Assembly: GCA_025455665.1 (NCBI GenBank) | Contig: JALOMC010000016.1 | Coordinates: 1 to 16,712, forward strand | DNA from: Chitinophagaceae bacterium | Lineage (GTDB): Bacteria > Bacteroidota > Bacteroidia > Chitinophagales > Chitinophagaceae | DNA length: 16,712 nucleotides | Reading direction: 5' to 3' | Shown: positions 1 to 7,010 of the stretch, in pieces | How positions within the stretch are numbered: position 1 is the stretch's first letter | Layout of the letters: each line of letters opens with the position of its first letter | Program-made: the position numbers and the translations under genes | The notes under the pieces: model-generated | Seen by the model: the letters and a program-made list of their open reading frames with translations, nothing else | Told to the model about the DNA's origin: nothing | The model's database searches: none

Positions 1-621
1 CTGGCCGCACGGCTACACTACAAATACATCGACAGCGGCGCCATGTATCGGGCCATTACCTTATACTTCCTACGAAACAGGATAGATTGGAATGTGGCAG
101 AAGAAGTGCAGGCGGCGCTTACAAATATTCAGCTGGAGTTTGTGGTAAACCCAGAGCACAAGCGTAGTGAAATATTTCTCAATGGGGAGAATGTAGAGTA
201 CGTCATTCGTGATTTGGTGGTGGCCGAAAAAGTGAGCGAAGTGGCCGCAGTAAAAGAGGTTCGGGAGTTTGCTGTTGCGGCGCAGCAGCAACTGGGCAAC
301 GGTAAAGGCATTGTAATGGATGGCCGTGACATTGGCACCACCGTCTTCCCCGATGCTGAGCTAAAGATCTTTTTGGTAGCCGATCCGGCCGTACGGGTGG
401 CTCGCCGCTTCAAAGAGCTGCACGAAAAAAACCCTGCAGTAACACTGGAAGAAGTAAAGCATAACCTTGAAATGCGGGATTACATTGATAGTAATCGTGA
501 GATCAGCCCTCTTCGAAAAGCGGACGATGCCTGGGTGCTGGACAATACCGACCTGAGCCCGGATGACACGCTTGACAGAGCCTGCGATATGGTGCAGGCA
601 GCACTTCGACGGCACTGCTAG
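1..621 (+). CDS. cmk: Cytidylate kinase, 5'-truncated by window edge
   Basis: Phosphorylates CMP and dCMP to the diphosphates with ATP in the cytoplasm. The reading frame is open from base 1, before the ATG at 43. The residues before that ATG (YKYIDSGAMYRAIT) are the conserved family segment just after the P-loop, so the ATG at 43 is internal and the true start and P-loop lie outside the window. About 206 residues remain. Further signatures are DGRDIGTTVFPDAELKIFL, the nucleotide-binding core, and the R-x-x-RRFKEL region of the lid. It ends at TAG 619-621 and converges on ispH with only 20 bp between the two stops. No terminator hairpin is visible in that gap. Confidence 0.95.
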   Translation: MAARLHYKYIDSGAMYRAITLYFLRNRIDWNVAEEVQAALTNIQLEFVVNPEHKRSEIFLNGENVEYVIRDLVVAEKVSEVAAVKEVREFAVAAQQQLGNGKGIVMDGRDIGTTVFPDAELKIFLVADPAVRVARRFKELHEKNPAVTLEEVKHNLEMRDYIDSNREISPLRKADDAWVLDNTDLSPDDTLDRACDMVQAALRRHC

Positions 622-641
622 TAATCCGTGCGACATTTGTG

Positions 642-1865
642 TTACGAAAACTGCGCTTCAACGCTGCTCAGCGCAGCAGCCTGCGGTACCAGGCCGATCA
701 GTTTTTCCATTACTTCTTCCACCAATGCATCGGGGCAGCTGGCACCGCTGGTGAGCAGTATGCTCAAGGGCTGCCCCGTTGGCAGCCAGCTGGCGGTGGT
801 CAGCTCTTGCTTGTTGCGCCAATCAAAGTGTACAATGCTATCTGCGTCGATGCTTTCGGGGCCCTTTATGTAATAAGTAGGAAGGTAGTATTCGCATAGC
901 TCTACCAGGTGGCTGGTATTGCTGCTGTTGTAACCGCCGACCACTATGGCCAAATCAGCCTGCGTTTGCAGCATTTCACGAACCGCAGTTTGGTTGTCGT
1001 TGGTGGCGTAGCACAGCGTGTCCCGCGTATCGGCAAATCGCTTTTTGCCCTCGGCATCCGTTTCGCCAAAATGGCTTTCTACCAATTTTTTCAGATAGTC
1101 GGCAATGGCTTGTGTATCGGTAGCCAGCTGGGTGGTCTGGTTAATGACGCCCATGTACCGCAAATGCTTCTCCACCTCAAAGCCTTGGCTGTATTTACCG
1201 GCAAATACCTCTTTAAACAACGTTGCTGGTTGTTGGCCGGTAATGAACTCGCCCAATACCACAGCCTCAGCCATGTCGTTCACAATTACGGACGGGGCAT
1301 GTTGGGCGGCGCGGCTAAAGGTGGCCCGTGTTTCTTCATGCTTGGGTTTACCATGTATTATCAGGCTATAGCCCTTTGCTGCCAGCTGTTCACCTCGGTT
1401 CCACACTTTTTCTACAAAGGGGCAGGTAGTGTTGTAGCGGTGGGGCGAAATGCCCATTGATGACAGCTTTTCCTCAATGGCAACGGTGGTGCCAAATGCC
1501 GGGATTATGACCACATCATCGGCAGTCAGCGCTTCAAATGGGATCAGGGTCTTGCCGAAAGAATCTTGCAGAAAACGAATGCCATGCGATTGAAGGTTTT
1601 CATTTACCTGCGGATTGTGTATCATTTCGCTGAGCAAAAAGATGCGTTTGCCGGGATTTTCATCTACACACCTATATGCAATCTCGATGGCATTTTCTAC
1701 GCCATAGCAAAATCCGAAATGCCTGGCCAGGTATATTTTCAAGCTTCCCAAATCGAGCAGGGTGGGGCTAAAATCTTTTTTCAGTTTGTCTGCCGCTTTG
1801 CGCTTGGATTTTATAGCGCTGATAAGCGAACTACGGTAAAATACCGGCACTTGAAACTGCTTCAT
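642..1865 (-). CDS. ispH: 4-hydroxy-3-methylbut-2-enyl diphosphate reductase (IspH/LytB), long type
   Basis: Last step of the MEP isoprenoid pathway: a [4Fe-4S] enzyme that reduces HMBPP to IPP and DMAPP. The 407-residue protein has the three cluster cysteines, C53 in GFCYGVENA, C148 in TTCPFVEKVW and C285 in DTLCYATNDNQ. It also has the acid-base glutamate region HGKPKHEET (171-179) and the substrate-binding NSSNTSHLVE and TSGASCPD motifs. It is about 90 residues longer than E. coli IspH. The extra length is a roughly 45-residue N-terminal extension plus inserts between the second and third cysteines, including INQTTQLATDTQAI, which resembles the plant/cyanobacterial type. The start is an ATG with no Shine-Dalgarno. 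It lies 114 bp downstream of the deoxynucleoside kinase on the same strand, so it could be co-transcribed with folK and that kinase. Confidence 0.96.
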   Translation of the reverse strand: MKQFQVPVFYRSSLISAIKSKRKAADKLKKDFSPTLLDLGSLKIYLARHFGFCYGVENAIEIAYRCVDENPGKRIFLLSEMIHNPQVNENLQSHGIRFLQDSFGKTLIPFEALTADDVVIIPAFGTTVAIEEKLSSMGISPHRYNTTCPFVEKVWNRGEQLAAKGYSLIIHGKPKHEETRATFSRAAQHAPSVIVNDMAEAVVLGEFITGQQPATLFKEVFAGKYSQGFEVEKHLRYMGVINQTTQLATDTQAIADYLKKLVESHFGETDAEGKKRFADTRDTLCYATNDNQTAVREMLQTQADLAIVVGGYNSSNTSHLVELCEYYLPTYYIKGPESIDADSIVHFDWRNKQELTTASWLPTGQPLSILLTSGASCPDALVEEVMEKLIGLVPQAAALSSVEAQFS

Positions 1866-1979
1866 GCTACAAATGTAAATACCGGCGGGCAGCCGTCTTT
1901 TATTTTAAGAAACATGCAAATGGGAGTATTGTTGGTAGCAAGGCAGCCAAGCCAGCTAGAAGCAATCAAATGCCCCGTA

Positions 1980-2615
1980 CTAGTCGGGCAGGCTTATTAC
2001 ATGCAGACCCGTCTCATATTCTTTTTCCAACGCCTGCAGGATGATTTCAAGGTGTGCCGGATTGTTCAGAAAGTCGGCCTTCGATACATCGACCAGTAGG
2101 GTAGGTACGCTGTGGTGCCTGATGTAGGTACTATAAGTTTCCTGAATGCTATACAGGTACTCGTCGGGAATGGCCTGTTCATAGCTACGGTTTCGCTTTT
2201 TGATGTTTTGCTGCAGCTTGCTTACAGGCGCATGCAAATAAATGAGGAGCTGCGGCTGTACAATTTGCTGATGGATGATGTCGAAAAGGCGCTGGTATAG
2301 TCGGTACTCCTCTTCAGGCAGGTTTACTCTGGCAAACAAAAGACATTTGGTAAACAAATAGTCGCTGACGGTAACAGTGTCAAAAAGGTCGCGACCCATG
2401 TTCACCTCTTTCAGCTGTTTATACCGCTCGGCCATAAAAAACAATTCCAGCGGAAAGGCATACTGCTTTGGGTTCTCATAAAAGCGTGGCAAAAACGGAT
2501 TATCCGCAAACTCTTCCAGGATAAGCCTTGCGTTCAAACGCTGGCTCAACAGTTGGGCCAGGGTAGTTTTTCCGGCGCCAATATTTCCCTCAATGGTGAT
2601 AAACTGATAGTGCAT
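1980..2615 (-). CDS. Deoxynucleoside kinase (dNK/dGK-dAK family)
   Basis: Salvage kinase that phosphorylates deoxynucleosides in the cytoplasm. The 211-residue protein starts with a beta strand and the P-loop GNIGAGKTT (10-18). The EE pair at 34-35 (LILEEFADNPFL) fits the catalytic/base-binding acidic site. VSDYLFTK (83-90) stands where the family has its (D/E)RS-like element, and the arginine-containing lid is KKRNRSYEQAIPDEYL. I chose the ATG at 2615 because the protein family begins right before the FITIEGNIG strand. An upstream in-frame start at 2657 would add 14 non-conserved residues and overlap folK. With the 2615 start, only 4 bp separate the folK stop from this ATG, which argues for translational coupling. 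The exact base preference (adenosine, guanosine or other) cannot be read from sequence. Confidence 0.93.
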   Translation of the reverse strand: MHYQFITIEGNIGAGKTTLAQLLSQRLNARLILEEFADNPFLPRFYENPKQYAFPLELFFMAERYKQLKEVNMGRDLFDTVTVSDYLFTKCLLFARVNLPEEEYRLYQRLFDIIHQQIVQPQLLIYLHAPVSKLQQNIKKRNRSYEQAIPDEYLYSIQETYSTYIRHHSVPTLLVDVSKADFLNNPAHLEIILQALEKEYETGLHVISLPD

Positions 2616-2619
2616 GTAC

Positions 2620-3162
2620 CTACAAACCCGAAGGCAAAACTGCATTGCCAGGCTCAATCGCAGTTGAAAATTTCTTCACATCCAGCGGGTCGGTGCAGGC
2701 CGCCAACAGTTGTGTACTACTCAGGCCCAGCGTAGGATGCAGTTGGCATGGAGCTATTTCGGCCAGGGGTACCAGCGTAAAGCGGCGGTTGGCCAGCCGG
2801 GGGTGTGGTACTGTAAGCAGGGGCGTAGCCAGCTCAAGTTGGTTGAAGTAGAGGATATCGAGGTCGATGGTGCGGGGGCCAAAAGCCTGTAGCCGTTGGC
2901 GCCCCATGCTTTGCTCTATAGCCAGCAGGGTGCGCATCACCCGCGGGGCCGGCAGTGCGGTTTGTACCAGCAATACCTGGTTCAAAAAAGCTGGCTGTTC
3001 AATGGGGCCCCATGCTGCCGTTTCATATAGAGATGATGCTGCCAAAACCGGCCCAACCAACTGTGCAATCTGGTGCCGGGCCCAGGACAGTGACGCCGCC
3101 CGATTACCCATGTTTCCACCAGTCAGTAAATAGGTTTGGTTGGTAACACGCTTTGGTTTCAC
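2620..3162 (-). CDS. folK: 6-hydroxymethyl-7,8-dihydropterin pyrophosphokinase (HPPK)
   Basis: Transfers pyrophosphate from ATP to 6-hydroxymethyl-dihydropterin in folate synthesis. The 180-residue protein carries the family core: YLLTGGNMGNR at the N-terminus, SSLYETAAWG, the signature GPRTIDLDI (95-103) with the two Mg-binding aspartates D100 and D102, and VPHPRLANRRFTLVPL. The start is a GTG at 3162. The frame is open upstream for only 12 codons after a TGA and contains no ATG, and the first internal ATG (in GGNMG) would remove the first strand, so GTG is the only sensible start. It is the first gene of a leftward set with the deoxynucleoside kinase, and it is divergent from sppA across 59 bp. 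Confidence 0.95.
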   Translation of the reverse strand: MKPKRVTNQTYLLTGGNMGNRAASLSWARHQIAQLVGPVLAASSLYETAAWGPIEQPAFLNQVLLVQTALPAPRVMRTLLAIEQSMGRQRLQAFGPRTIDLDILYFNQLELATPLLTVPHPRLANRRFTLVPLAEIAPCQLHPTLGLSSTQLLAACTDPLDVKKFSTAIEPGNAVLPSGL

Positions 3163-3185
3163 GGCAGCAAATATGCTTATTTTCG
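3152..3185 (+). promoter_or_regulatory. Possible promoter for sppA
   Basis: TTTG at 3152-3155 is followed after 22 bp by TATTTTCG at 3178-3185, one base off the Bacteroidota -7 element TAnnTTTG. Transcription from here would give a leader of roughly 30 nt before the ATG at 3222. The match is imperfect and the -33 box lies inside folK, so this is tentative. Confidence 0.25.
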
Positions 3186-3221
3186 GCCCGCAACGGCATC
3201 AATTGCCCATTCAACTACTAT

Positions 3222-4988
3222 ATGCGTCAGTTTTTTACCACCTTTTTTGCTGCCTTGTTGGCGCTGGGCGTCTTCACCCTCGTCCTGTTTTTTTTGGGAA
3301 TTGGCCTGTTTAGTGCCGCGACTGCCGAAGACAAGCCAAATGTAAAAAGCGGCACCATCCTGGTACTGGATATTTCAAAAGTGCTGATGGAGCAGCCCGA
3401 AGATTTGGGGCCGCTGGCAGCCAACAGCACAGGTGGTGATATCCTCGGCCTGCACGATTTTATTCAGGCCATTGACCATGCTGCTGCAGATAGCGCCATC
3501 AAGGGCATTTTTTTGACTGGCACCTACAATCCCAATGGCTATGCGGGTTCGCAAGAACTTCGGGCAGCACTGCTACGTTTCAAGGCTAGTAAAAAGTTCA
3601 TTACAGCCTATGGCAGCTTTATTGATCAGCAAGCATATAGCGTCATGTCGGTGGCCGATGATATCTATATCAATCCGGCCGGATCGTTAGAGTGGGTGGG
3701 TTACGGAATGCAGCTTGTATTCTTCAAAGACGCTCTCAGCAAATTGGGAGTGCAGCCTGAGATTTTTTATGCCGGTAAGTTCAAGAGTGCTACTGAGCCC
3801 TACCGATTGAATAAGATGAGCGACGAAAATCGCCTCCAGCTTCGTACCATACTGGAAGACATCTATGGCGATTTTTTGAAAGAAGCGGCTGCCCGTAGTA
3901 AAAAAGATACCGCAAGCCTGCGACAGATGGCTGCCCAACTCAGCATCCTTACAGCACAGGATGCTGCTGATGGGGGGCTGGTGACCGGGCTTGCATACGA
4001 TGACGAAGTACGCCAGAAAATGGCCGATCGGACCAAAGTAAATCGCATCGATGACTTGAAGCTAATGTCGGTTTCGGACTACCATAAAAGTTACGACAAA
4101 GCTTCGGGAGGCGATGGAGAGGTAGCCGTACTTTACGCCCAAGGCGATATTGTAGACGGTACAGGTGGCGATGGTTCGATTGGTGGCGACGCTATGCGTC
4201 AAATGATTCGCAAGCTTCGATTTGATAAAGATGTGAAAGCAGTGGTATTTCGGGTTAACAGCCCCGGTGGCAGTGCCCTGGCCAGCGAAGTGATGTGGCG
4301 AGAACTTTCTCTTTTGCGCAAAGAGAAGCCGCTGGTAGTAAGTATGGGCGACTATGCGGCAAGTGGTGGGTACTACATTTCTTGCATGGCAGATAGCATT
4401 TTTACCATGCCCGGTACGCTTACCGGGTCAATTGGTGTTTTTACCATGTTGTTCGATGCTACCTTGTTGATGGAATCAAAACTGGGTATCCATTTTGATG
4501 AAGTAACGACGGCTGCTCCCGCCGGCATGGGCTCACCATTCAGAAAGCTGACTGCCGTTGAGCGTCGCTATTTTCAGGAGGGGGTCGATAGTATCTACGA
4601 TAAGTTTATAACTAGGGTGGCTGAAGGCCGCAAATTGCGAAAAACGTATGTGGATAGCATTGGTCAGGGCAGGGTATGGAGTGGTGTGAAAGCGGTGCAA
4701 CTGGGCCTGGCCGATAAGATAGGCGATCAACAAGCCGCTATTGCCTGTGCTGCCCGCATGGCTAAGTTGAAGAACTACCGTGTTACAGAATGGCCGGAGC
4801 TGAAAAGCTTTTGGGACAAATTTCTGCAAGGAAAGGAAAAAGATCAGCTGCAAGCCAGCCTGCAAGCTGCCCGTCAGCAGCTTGGTTTTGAGGTATGGTG
4901 GAGCTGGCGACAAGCCCAAAACCTAAAAGGCATGGCTGGTCAGCCACAACTCAGGCTTCCATTTGTAGTGAAGCCGGCAGCCTGGTGA
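3222..4988 (+). CDS. sppA: Signal peptide peptidase SppA, 67K type (peptidase S49)
   Basis: Membrane-bound serine protease that degrades cleaved signal peptides. The 588-residue protein has one N-terminal membrane segment (about residues 4-30) followed by two tandem S49 domains. The general-base lysine is K188 in AGKFKSATEPY in the first domain. The nucleophile is S381 in GDYAASGGYYIS in the second domain, preceded by the oxyanion-region motif VNSPGGSALAS. This is the Lys-Ser dyad arrangement of the long E. coli-type SppA, not the short single-domain type. I chose the ATG at 3222 because it directly precedes the hydrophobic segment. The frame extends upstream to a TTG at 3153, but those residues look non-coding and would overlap folK. 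No terminator is visible after the stop, and the next gene starts 70 bp on. Confidence 0.95.
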   Translation: MRQFFTTFFAALLALGVFTLVLFFLGIGLFSAATAEDKPNVKSGTILVLDISKVLMEQPEDLGPLAANSTGGDILGLHDFIQAIDHAAADSAIKGIFLTGTYNPNGYAGSQELRAALLRFKASKKFITAYGSFIDQQAYSVMSVADDIYINPAGSLEWVGYGMQLVFFKDALSKLGVQPEIFYAGKFKSATEPYRLNKMSDENRLQLRTILEDIYGDFLKEAAARSKKDTASLRQMAAQLSILTAQDAADGGLVTGLAYDDEVRQKMADRTKVNRIDDLKLMSVSDYHKSYDKASGGDGEVAVLYAQGDIVDGTGGDGSIGGDAMRQMIRKLRFDKDVKAVVFRVNSPGGSALASEVMWRELSLLRKEKPLVVSMGDYAASGGYYISCMADSIFTMPGTLTGSIGVFTMLFDATLLMESKLGIHFDEVTTAAPAGMGSPFRKLTAVERRYFQEGVDSIYDKFITRVAEGRKLRKTYVDSIGQGRVWSGVKAVQLGLADKIGDQQAAIACAARMAKLKNYRVTEWPELKSFWDKFLQGKEKDQLQASLQAARQQLGFEVWWSWRQAQNLKGMAGQPQLRLPFVVKPAAW

Positions 4989-5029
4989 GACGCACACACA
5001 TAAAAGCAGTGCCGAGCCTTCGAAACGGA

Positions 5030-5037
5030 TACATTTG
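5030..5037 (+). promoter_or_regulatory. Promoter -7-like box before the ABC permease
   Basis: TACATTTG is an exact match to the Bacteroidota -7 consensus TAnnTTTG, 21 bp before the permease ATG, which implies a leader of about 15 nt. No TTG/TTTG box is visible at the expected upstream distance, so support is from one half-site only. Confidence 0.3.
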
Positions 5038-5058
5038 CTGCAAATTTTTAAGTAAGTA

Positions 5059-6177
5059 ATGTCGCAGCAGCAATACAATCAATGGCGAGCCATGCTGGCC
5101 ATTACCAAGGGCGGGCTTAAAGCCATGCTTCGAAGCCCATCGGCCGTTTTATTCAGTATTGCGTTTCCGCTCATTTTTATTTTGGTATTTGGCTTTATTG
5201 GTGGCAATGGCGGTGCGCCCGTTTATAAACTGGTGCTGAAACCGGGCAGCGACACGGCTAACCAGGTGTATGCACTGCTGAAATCTATTCCTAATGTGAG
5301 GTTTGTGCAGCCTGCCGGCGAAGCAGAACTGGAAAGCGACCTGGTAAAGGGCCGCATTACGGGTGTCATTGCTATTCAAAAAGCAAGCCCAACCGATACT
5401 TCATCGGCACCTTTTCAAATTTCGTTTCGCAGTACATCGGCCAGCGGCGATAAGCTGGCTACTTTTTTGCCATTCCTGGAAAATGTAGTGGGCAAAATCG
5501 ACGATGTGAAGTATCCGGATAGGCCAACTTATGCCAACATTAATGCGCCGCAAATAACCGAGGTACGCAAGTACCGTACCATCGACTTTATTTTGCCCGG
5601 CCAGCTAGGCTTTTCACTGTTGAGTGCTGGCGTTTTTGGCGTGGCTTTCCTGTTCTTTAATCTCCGCCAAACCCTGGTGCTCAAGCGCTTTTACGCCACG
5701 CCAATCAAGCGCACCTACATTGTACTGGGCGAGGGGTTGGCCAGGGTCATTTTCCAGCTCATGACGGCGGTGGTCATCATCGGCATTGGCCATTTCGCAT
5801 TTAAGTTCACCCTCATCAATGGATGGCTTACATTTTTTGAAATCATAATACTCAGTTTTCTGGCCCTGCTGGTTTTTATGGGATTTGGATTTATCATCAG
5901 CAGTGTGGCTAAAAACGAATCATCGATACCACCATTTGCCAACCTGATTACGCTGCCGCAGTTCTTGCTGGCCGGAACTTTTTTCAGTATCGATGTATTT
6001 CCCAGTTGGCTGCAGCCCATTTGCCGCATTTTACCGCTCACTTATTTCAACGATGCCATGCGCAAAATTGCTTTTGAAGGAGCACACCTTACCGACACTT
6101 TGTTTGAAATAGGTGTGATAGCTCTTTGGGGCATCATTGTATACGCGGTGGCAGTTCGTGTATTCAAATGGGAGTAA
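5059..6177 (+). CDS. ABC-2 type transporter permease
   Basis: Membrane subunit of an ABC exporter. The 372-residue protein has the standard ABC-2 plan. TM1 is at about 29-48 after a short cytoplasmic amphipathic stretch. A soluble extracytoplasmic domain follows (about 50-175). Five more hydrophobic segments lie near 183-201, 226-247, 257-282, 292-314 and 349-369. The family-typical features are ILPGQLGFSLLSAG entering TM2, the loop LKRFYATPIKRTYIVLGE between TM2 and TM3, and LPLTYFNDAMRKIAFEG before the last segment. The ATG start fits. No ATP-binding subunit is encoded in this window, so its partner must lie elsewhere. Substrate is unknown; drug and lipid export are common in the family, but nothing here points to either. 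The next gene follows after 21 bp and is probably co-transcribed. Confidence 0.93.
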   Translation: MSQQQYNQWRAMLAITKGGLKAMLRSPSAVLFSIAFPLIFILVFGFIGGNGGAPVYKLVLKPGSDTANQVYALLKSIPNVRFVQPAGEAELESDLVKGRITGVIAIQKASPTDTSSAPFQISFRSTSASGDKLATFLPFLENVVGKIDDVKYPDRPTYANINAPQITEVRKYRTIDFILPGQLGFSLLSAGVFGVAFLFFNLRQTLVLKRFYATPIKRTYIVLGEGLARVIFQLMTAVVIIGIGHFAFKFTLINGWLTFFEIIILSFLALLVFMGFGFIISSVAKNESSIPPFANLITLPQFLLAGTFFSIDVFPSWLQPICRILPLTYFNDAMRKIAFEGAHLTDTLFEIGVIALWGIIVYAVAVRVFKWE

Positions 6178-6198
6178 GCCGCTCCGCAAATAAATTGT

Positions 6199-6702
6199 AT
6201 GAAGATTGTGAAGTTGGGCCTTTTGAGTGTGGTGGTTTTTTCGTTGCTGTTTTGGGCCATTACACTACTATTTCCGTCCAATACAGTGGTCAGCCGTGCA
6301 GCCAATGTAGGCGTGAAGGCCGACAGCGTGCTGCACATGCTACGCACTAACAAGGTGAGTATGCAGGTACTGCTGGCAGATACCAACCGCAGCCTGAAGG
6401 TGGCAGCGGCCGATATTCCTTTCTACACCGATAATCTTTTTAATGCCCTTAACAGGGAAGCGGTTCCTTCGGCCGACACCGTTTTTTTTGGCATCAAAAA
6501 AGGCGGATCGGTGCTGGTGGAAGGTGGCATAGCAGCTTACCAGTTGGCTGCAGACAGTGCTACTGTGCAGGTTTTCTATGTATTTCAAACGCCGTGGTAT
6601 AAGCCTTTGCGCAAAATGAAAATGATGATGGCGGATAAGGCCTACGGTCCCGGCATCGACAGTAGCCTGGCCCGCCTGAAAGCCTCATTGTACAAAAAAT
6701 AA
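6199..6702 (+). CDS. Membrane-anchored protein, possibly a divergent SRPBCC-fold protein
   Basis: The 167-residue protein has one N-terminal membrane segment (about 6-26) and a soluble domain outside or inside the membrane. I do not recognise a confident family. Two pieces recall membrane-anchored SRPBCC (START/polyketide-cyclase-like) proteins of Bacteroidota. The segment after the anchor is FPSNTVVSRAANVGVKADSV, where the family reads like LPSxxxVxRSxxIxAPxxxV. The end, YGPGIDSSLARLKASL, recalls the family's last helix. The middle lacks the usual tryptophan-rich core, so this is inference. The ATG start fits, and the gene follows the permease by 21 bp, which suggests an operon. Its last codons (AAA AAA TAA) also supply, on the other strand, the U-tract of the terminator at 6694-6726. 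Confidence 0.8.
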   Translation: MKIVKLGLLSVVVFSLLFWAITLLFPSNTVVSRAANVGVKADSVLHMLRTNKVSMQVLLADTNRSLKVAAADIPFYTDNLFNALNREAVPSADTVFFGIKKGGSVLVEGGIAAYQLAADSATVQVFYVFQTPWYKPLRKMKMMMADKAYGPGIDSSLARLKASLYKK

Positions 6703-6726
6703 GCCCCCTCAAAACTGAAGGGGGCT
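6694..6726 (-). terminator. Intrinsic terminator reading leftward
   Basis: Perfect 8-bp stem AGCCCCCT (6702-6709) / AGGGGGCT (6719-6726) with a 9-nt loop. On the minus strand the stem is followed by TA and six T's (6694-6699). On the plus strand no T-run follows, so it terminates leftward transcripts. The susD transcript already has its own terminator at 6955-6985, so this hairpin is most easily explained as the end of a separate leftward RNA. Confidence 0.75.
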
Positions 6727-6828
6727 CTCCGGTATCGGATTTTCAGATCGGGGAATCTGGTTGTTTGTCAGAATATCTTTCCGGCCGTTACAGGCCGCTG
6801 CGTTCGATGTGATGACCCTTCGGTCATT
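6694..6828 (-). ncRNA. Candidate structured small RNA, about 130 nt
   Basis: No protein gene lies in 6703-7010, yet the minus strand here reads as a compact unit. It has a TAnnTTTG-type box at 6830-6837, then hairpin ATGACC/GGTCAT with a 4-nt loop at 6812-6827. Next comes hairpin CGGCC/GGCCG with a 6-nt loop near 6782-6797. Then hairpin CAGAT/ATCTG with a 6-nt loop lies near 6742-6757, followed by a short TCCG/CGGA hairpin, and finally the terminator at 6694-6726. The expected start is around 6823-6828, which would put the first hairpin at the 5' end. I do not recognise an RNA family. It shows no SRP or tmRNA features, and no long self-complementary rod as in classical 6S RNA. Direction rests on the promoter-like box and the strand-specific U-tract. 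Confidence 0.5.
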
Positions 6829-6829
6829 C

Positions 6830-6857
6830 CAAAAATAAGCAGGTATCAACGTTCAAA
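6830..6857 (-). promoter_or_regulatory. Promoter-like element for the small-RNA candidate
   Basis: On the minus strand TTTG (6854-6857) is followed after 16 bp by TATTTTTG (6830-6837), an exact match to TAnnTTTG. The spacer is a little shorter than the 17-23 bp usually cited for Bacteroidota promoters. The first stable hairpin begins a few bases downstream. Confidence 0.45.
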
Positions 6858-6954
6858 CACCATTTTTCACCAGTTGTGCTTTTTTTGTGGATAACCGCAA
6901 GTTTATACCCAATTCGGCCCGCTGATTATTTTCCGCAAACTTTCAATTTGTCAT

Positions 6955-6985
6955 AAAAAAAGCCGCTCACCAGGAGCGGCTTTTT
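6955..6985. terminator. Bidirectional intrinsic terminator, end of the susCD operon
   Basis: Stem GCCGCTC (6962-6968) / GAGCGGC (6974-6980) with loop ACCAG. Seven A's precede it and five T's follow, so both strands carry a stem plus T-run. The minus-strand T-run is longer and lies 26 bp past the susD stop, which fits termination of the susC-susD transcript. It also blocks rightward read-through into susD. Confidence 0.9.
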
Positions 6986-7010
6986 CAATTATCCATTGAA
7001 AACCAAATCA

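Noticed and set aside
43..45. ATG at 43 as the start of cmk
   Set aside because: Conserved CMK sequence (YKYIDSGAM) continues upstream of it to the window edge.
909..1460. 183-codon frame on the plus strand opposite ispH
   Set aside because: Antisense shadow of a strongly conserved gene with no family features.
1866..1877. TACATTTG, an exact TAnnTTTG match on the minus strand just before ispH
   Set aside because: It ends 4 bp from the ATG and has no TTG/TTTG at the right distance, so it would imply a leaderless or truncated mRNA; probably chance.
6702..6726. Hairpin as the terminator of the rightward gene ending at 6702
   Set aside because: It follows the stop codon directly but has no T-run on the plus strand; the T-run is on the minus strand only.
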